The notes under the pieces: model-generated
What the model was told of the DNA's origin: nothing
The model's database searches: none
Seen by the model: the letters and a program-made list of their open reading frames with translations, nothing else
NCBI GenBank assembly: GCA_039799445.1
Contig: JBDLSO010000048.1
Coordinates: 1 to 5,979, forward strand
Origin: JBDLSO01 sp039799445
GTDB taxonomy: Bacteria; Patescibacteriota; Minisyncoccia; Phycocordibacterales; UBA5272
Length of the DNA: 5,979 bases
Direction: 5' to 3'
Translations under genes and position numbers: made by a program
Shown: positions 4,123 through 5,979 of the stretch, in pieces
Layout: every line of letters starts with the position of its first letter
Position numbering within the stretch: position 1 is the stretch's first letter

Positions 4123-4206
4123 TGCGCCGAGCAGGATTTGAACCTGCGTAGCCCGAAGGGCGTTAGATTTACAGTCTAATGCAATTGACCACTCTGCCAT
4201 CGACGC
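4123..4206 (-). tRNA. trnY: tRNA-Tyr (anticodon GTA), class II, no encoded CCA
   Basis: An 84-nt minus-strand cloverleaf. Acceptor GCGTCGA pairs fully with TCGGCGC (one T-G). The anticodon stem is TTAGA/TCTAA around CTGTAAA, giving anticodon GTA (plus-strand 4170-4172). The long variable arm has a GCCC-TTC-GGGC stem, as expected for bacterial tRNA-Tyr. The T-arm is GCAGG-TTCAAAT-CCTGC. Discriminator A73 is followed by CAT rather than CCA, so the end must be added by CCA transferase, unlike tRNA-Trp in the same window. Its G34 is a target of queuosine modification, fitting the transporter at 2313-3017. Confidence 0.97.
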
Positions 4207-4240
4207 ATATATGTACACATTTGTACCTGTGTACATATAT
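4207..4240 (-). repeat. Perfect inverted repeat between clpB and tRNA-Tyr
   Basis: 13-bp arms ATATATGTACACA (4207-4219) and TGTGTACATATAT (4228-4240) around an 8-base loop. It abuts the mature tRNA 5' end exactly and starts 8 bp after the clpB stop. There is no U-tract on either side, so it is not a standard terminator. It could be a leader hairpin of the tRNA precursor or a protein-binding site. Confidence 0.6.
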
Positions 4241-4267
4241 AATACTATTATTTTGCTGCTTTTGCAA
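4239..4267 (-). promoter_or_regulatory. Candidate tRNA-Tyr promoter inside the end of clpB
   Basis: On the minus strand TTGCAA (4262-4267), 17 bp, then TATTAT (4239-4244). The -35 hexamer is the same as that of rpmG and lies in the last codons of clpB. The start of transcription would be near 4232, leaving a leader of about 25 nt that contains most of the inverted repeat. Confidence 0.5.
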
Positions 4268-5979
4268 CCGAGCGACTTGTACTAGTTACAATAGTACTTG
4301 TTTTTGTTTTCATTTTTTTCTTCATATCGACGACAAGTTTTTTGTCTTTTGAAAGTTCAACTGTCACAATTGATTCGCTTTCTTTTTTTCTACCAATAAG
4401 AGCGTTAGCTACTGGATTGAGTATTTCTGTTTGTATCAATCTCTTTATTGGTCTTGCTCCATACTGAGGATCAAATCCAGTTTTTGCAATATGAGCTAAT
4501 GCTTCTTGTGAGACTACTAGCTGTATATCTTTCAATTTTAATCTCTTGGCTACAATTTCTACTTGCAGACGCACTATCTCTTTGATATGTTCTTCTTTGA
4601 GTATATCAAACACGATAATATCATCGAGACGATTCAGAAACTCTGGTCTGAAATAATCTTTCAAACTACCCATCACATTTTCTTTGCTCTGTTCATACTC
4701 TTTGTTGGCGCTCTTGTTGCTGAAACCATAACTTTCCATTTTTTGTATGAATTGACTACCGATATTTGAAGTAAGTACAATGATAGTGTTTTTGAAATTA
4801 ATCACTCTTCCTTTACTATCAGTGAGTTTTCCTTCATCAAGTACTTGAAGTAGTATATTGAATACTTCTGGATGTGCTTTTTCAACTTCGTCGAATAGTA
4901 CTACTGAGTAAGGTTTGTGTCTGATTGCTTCTGAAAGTTGTCCTGATTCTTCATAGCCGACATATCCCGGTGGCGAACCTACAAGCTTTGAAACACTATG
5001 GCGTTCCATATACTCACTCATATCAACTTTGATGAGCGACTTTTCGTCATTGAATATAAATTCAGCCAATGCTTTGGTGAGTTCTGTTTTACCAACACCA
5101 GTTGGACCCAAGAACATAAATGAGCCAATTGGTTTGTTTGGATCTGCTATTCCGGCTCTTGCTCTACGTACCGCATTTGAGATCTTCTCTATTGCTTCTT
5201 TTTGTCCAATCACTCGTTCTGCCAAATACTCTTCCATACGACTGAGCTTATCAGCCTCTTCTTCAAGCATCTTACTGAGCGGTATACCTGTTGCTCCCGA
5301 TACAACACGTGCAATGTCTTCTTCTGTTATTTCTTCTTTGAGTATTCTACGAGATTTTTGTAATTTTTTTAGTTTATTATTTTTATCATCTAACTCTTTT
5401 GTAAGTTCTGGTATTATACCGTATCGTATCTCAGCTGCTCGCGCAAGGTCTGCTCGAGATTCTGCTTGTTCTTCTTCTAATCTTACTATTTCTAACTCTT
5501 TTTTTATTTGCTTGATATCTGTTAATATACTTTTTTCATTGAGCCATCGCAATTCTAAGTCTTTGGTCTTGTCTTCTAGATTGGCAATATCGCTGTTGAT
5601 TGTTTTGATTCTATTTTTTGTTTCTTTACTTGTTCGTCCGTCTACTATTTGTAGTTCGTTATTGAGAGCTTCTCTTTCGATTTCAAGACGAAGTATTTTG
5701 CGATGTGCTTCATCGAGTATGATTGGCTTATTTTCAAGAGCAATTCGCATCGATGAGGCTGCTTCATCTATCAAGTCAATAGCCTTGTCTGGCAAATATC
5801 TACTGGTAATGTAGCGTGTGGAAAGTTCTACTGCTGCAATAATAGCGTCATCCGTGATACGTACACCATGAAAAAGTTCATACTTTTCTTTGAGTCCTCG
5901 AAGTATCGCAATAGCGTCTTCTGGGGTCGGTTCGTCGACTACAATAGGCTGAAAACGTCTAGCAAGAGCAGGATCCTTT
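4248..5979 (-). CDS. clpB: Chaperone protein ClpB, C-terminal 576 residues (partial at right edge)
   Basis: Hsp100 AAA+ disaggregase, which threads aggregated proteins through its hexamer pore with DnaK. The frame runs from the right edge to TAA at 4248-4250; about 280 N-terminal residues are missing compared with the roughly 860-residue family. Numbering from the first visible codon (5976-5978): the end of NBD1 with ALARRFQPIVVDEP (arginine finger region) and LPDKAIDLIDEAA (sensor 2) at 1-76; the ClpB-specific coiled-coil M domain at about 85-215, with LRWLNEKS and DLARAAEIRYG, which separates it from ClpA and ClpC; NBD2 with Walker A GPTGVGKT (291-298), pore loop GYVG (338-341), Walker B VVLFDE (359-364), sensor 1 TSN (403-405), FRPEFLNR (arginine finger R450) and sensor 2 GARPIKR (507-513). 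All catalytic residues are intact. The tail is rich in Lys, Ser and Thr. No ClpP-binding loop is seen. Confidence 0.96.
   Translation of the reverse strand, partial: KDPALARRFQPIVVDEPTPEDAIAILRGLKEKYELFHGVRITDDAIIAAVELSTRYITSRYLPDKAIDLIDEAASSMRIALENKPIILDEAHRKILRLEIEREALNNELQIVDGRTSKETKNRIKTINSDIANLEDKTKDLELRWLNEKSILTDIKQIKKELEIVRLEEEQAESRADLARAAEIRYGIIPELTKELDDKNNKLKKLQKSRRILKEEITEEDIARVVSGATGIPLSKMLEEEADKLSRMEEYLAERVIGQKEAIEKISNAVRRARAGIADPNKPIGSFMFLGPTGVGKTELTKALAEFIFNDEKSLIKVDMSEYMERHSVSKLVGSPPGYVGYEESGQLSEAIRHKPYSVVLFDEVEKAHPEVFNILLQVLDEGKLTDSKGRVINFKNTIIVLTSNIGSQFIQKMESYGFSNKSANKEYEQSKENVMGSLKDYFRPEFLNRLDDIIVFDILKEEHIKEIVRLQVEIVAKRLKLKDIQLVVSQEALAHIAKTGFDPQYGARPIKRLIQTEILNPVANALIGRKKESESIVTVELSKDKKLVVDMKKKMKTKTSTIVTSTSRSVAKAAK

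Noticed and set aside
3961..4236. 91-residue minus-strand frame with MAEWSIALDCKSNALRATQ, and the 66-residue plus-strand frame at 3979-4179
   Set aside because: Both run straight through tRNA-Tyr and its terminator palindrome, which explains the near-identical HPIKNPH...VWVFYW segment in both. They are not genes.
5029..5814. 261-residue plus-strand frame opposite clpB
   Set aside because: It is Ser- and Leu-rich with no family resemblance. It is the antisense shadow of a highly conserved clpB whose own frame is certain.
1..5979. CRISPR array, insertion sequence, integrase or restriction/defence operon
   Set aside because: No regularly spaced direct repeats, transposase, integrase, Cas or defence-gene motifs were found on either strand; the only repeats are the short ones listed.

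Overview
The window has the look of a Candidate Phyla Radiation (Patescibacteria/Parcubacteria-like) genome. It is AT-rich and tightly packed, has very short intergenic gaps, lacks recognisable Shine-Dalgarno sequences, and carries short genes typical of that group: a coiled-coil cell-wall hydrolase N-terminus, a small bL33, a YhhQ-type transporter and ClpB. The standard bacterial code fits, since TGA, TAA and TAG all act as stops and the Trp tRNA reads only TGG. The phylum assignment is inference from gene style; no marker in the window is long enough to prove it.

Layout from left to right: (1) the 5' part of a secreted coiled-coil protein on the minus strand, running off the left edge; (2) a 198-bp gap with a 54-bp near-perfect hairpin; (3) a SnoaL/NTF2-like protein, minus; (4) tRNA-Trp(CCA), minus; (5) a terminator and rpmG (bL33), minus, too short for routine ORF calling; (6) a MutT/MTH1-like NUDIX hydrolase, minus, divergent from (7) a queuosine-precursor transporter (YhhQ/DUF165), the only plus-strand gene; (8) a small cupin, minus, convergent with the transporter; (9) an orphan four-helix membrane protein, minus; (10) about 310 bp with no intact gene, holding two diverged tandem repeats whose ends resemble a tRNA T-arm, then a long terminator palindrome; (11) tRNA-Tyr(GTA), minus, abutted on both sides by perfect inverted repeats; (12) the C-terminal two thirds of ClpB, minus, running off the right edge.

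The genes do not form one pathway. They are mostly single-gene units for housekeeping work: translation (rpmG, two tRNAs), protein disaggregation (clpB), nucleotide clean-up (NUDIX), tRNA-modification precursor uptake (YhhQ) and cell-wall remodelling (coiled-coil protein).

The most distinctive signal is regulatory. Five genes, and less clearly a sixth, have a TATACT- or TATAAG-type -10 box ending only 6-9 bp before the ATG. That predicts leaderless mRNAs, and at least two terminator hairpins occupy the -35 position of the next promoter. The stretch 3360-4122 next to tRNA-Tyr is the most accessory-looking part. It holds an orphan membrane gene, degenerate repeats and a 12-bp direct copy of the tRNA 3' end, suggesting a decayed insertion. 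No complete novel system is visible.
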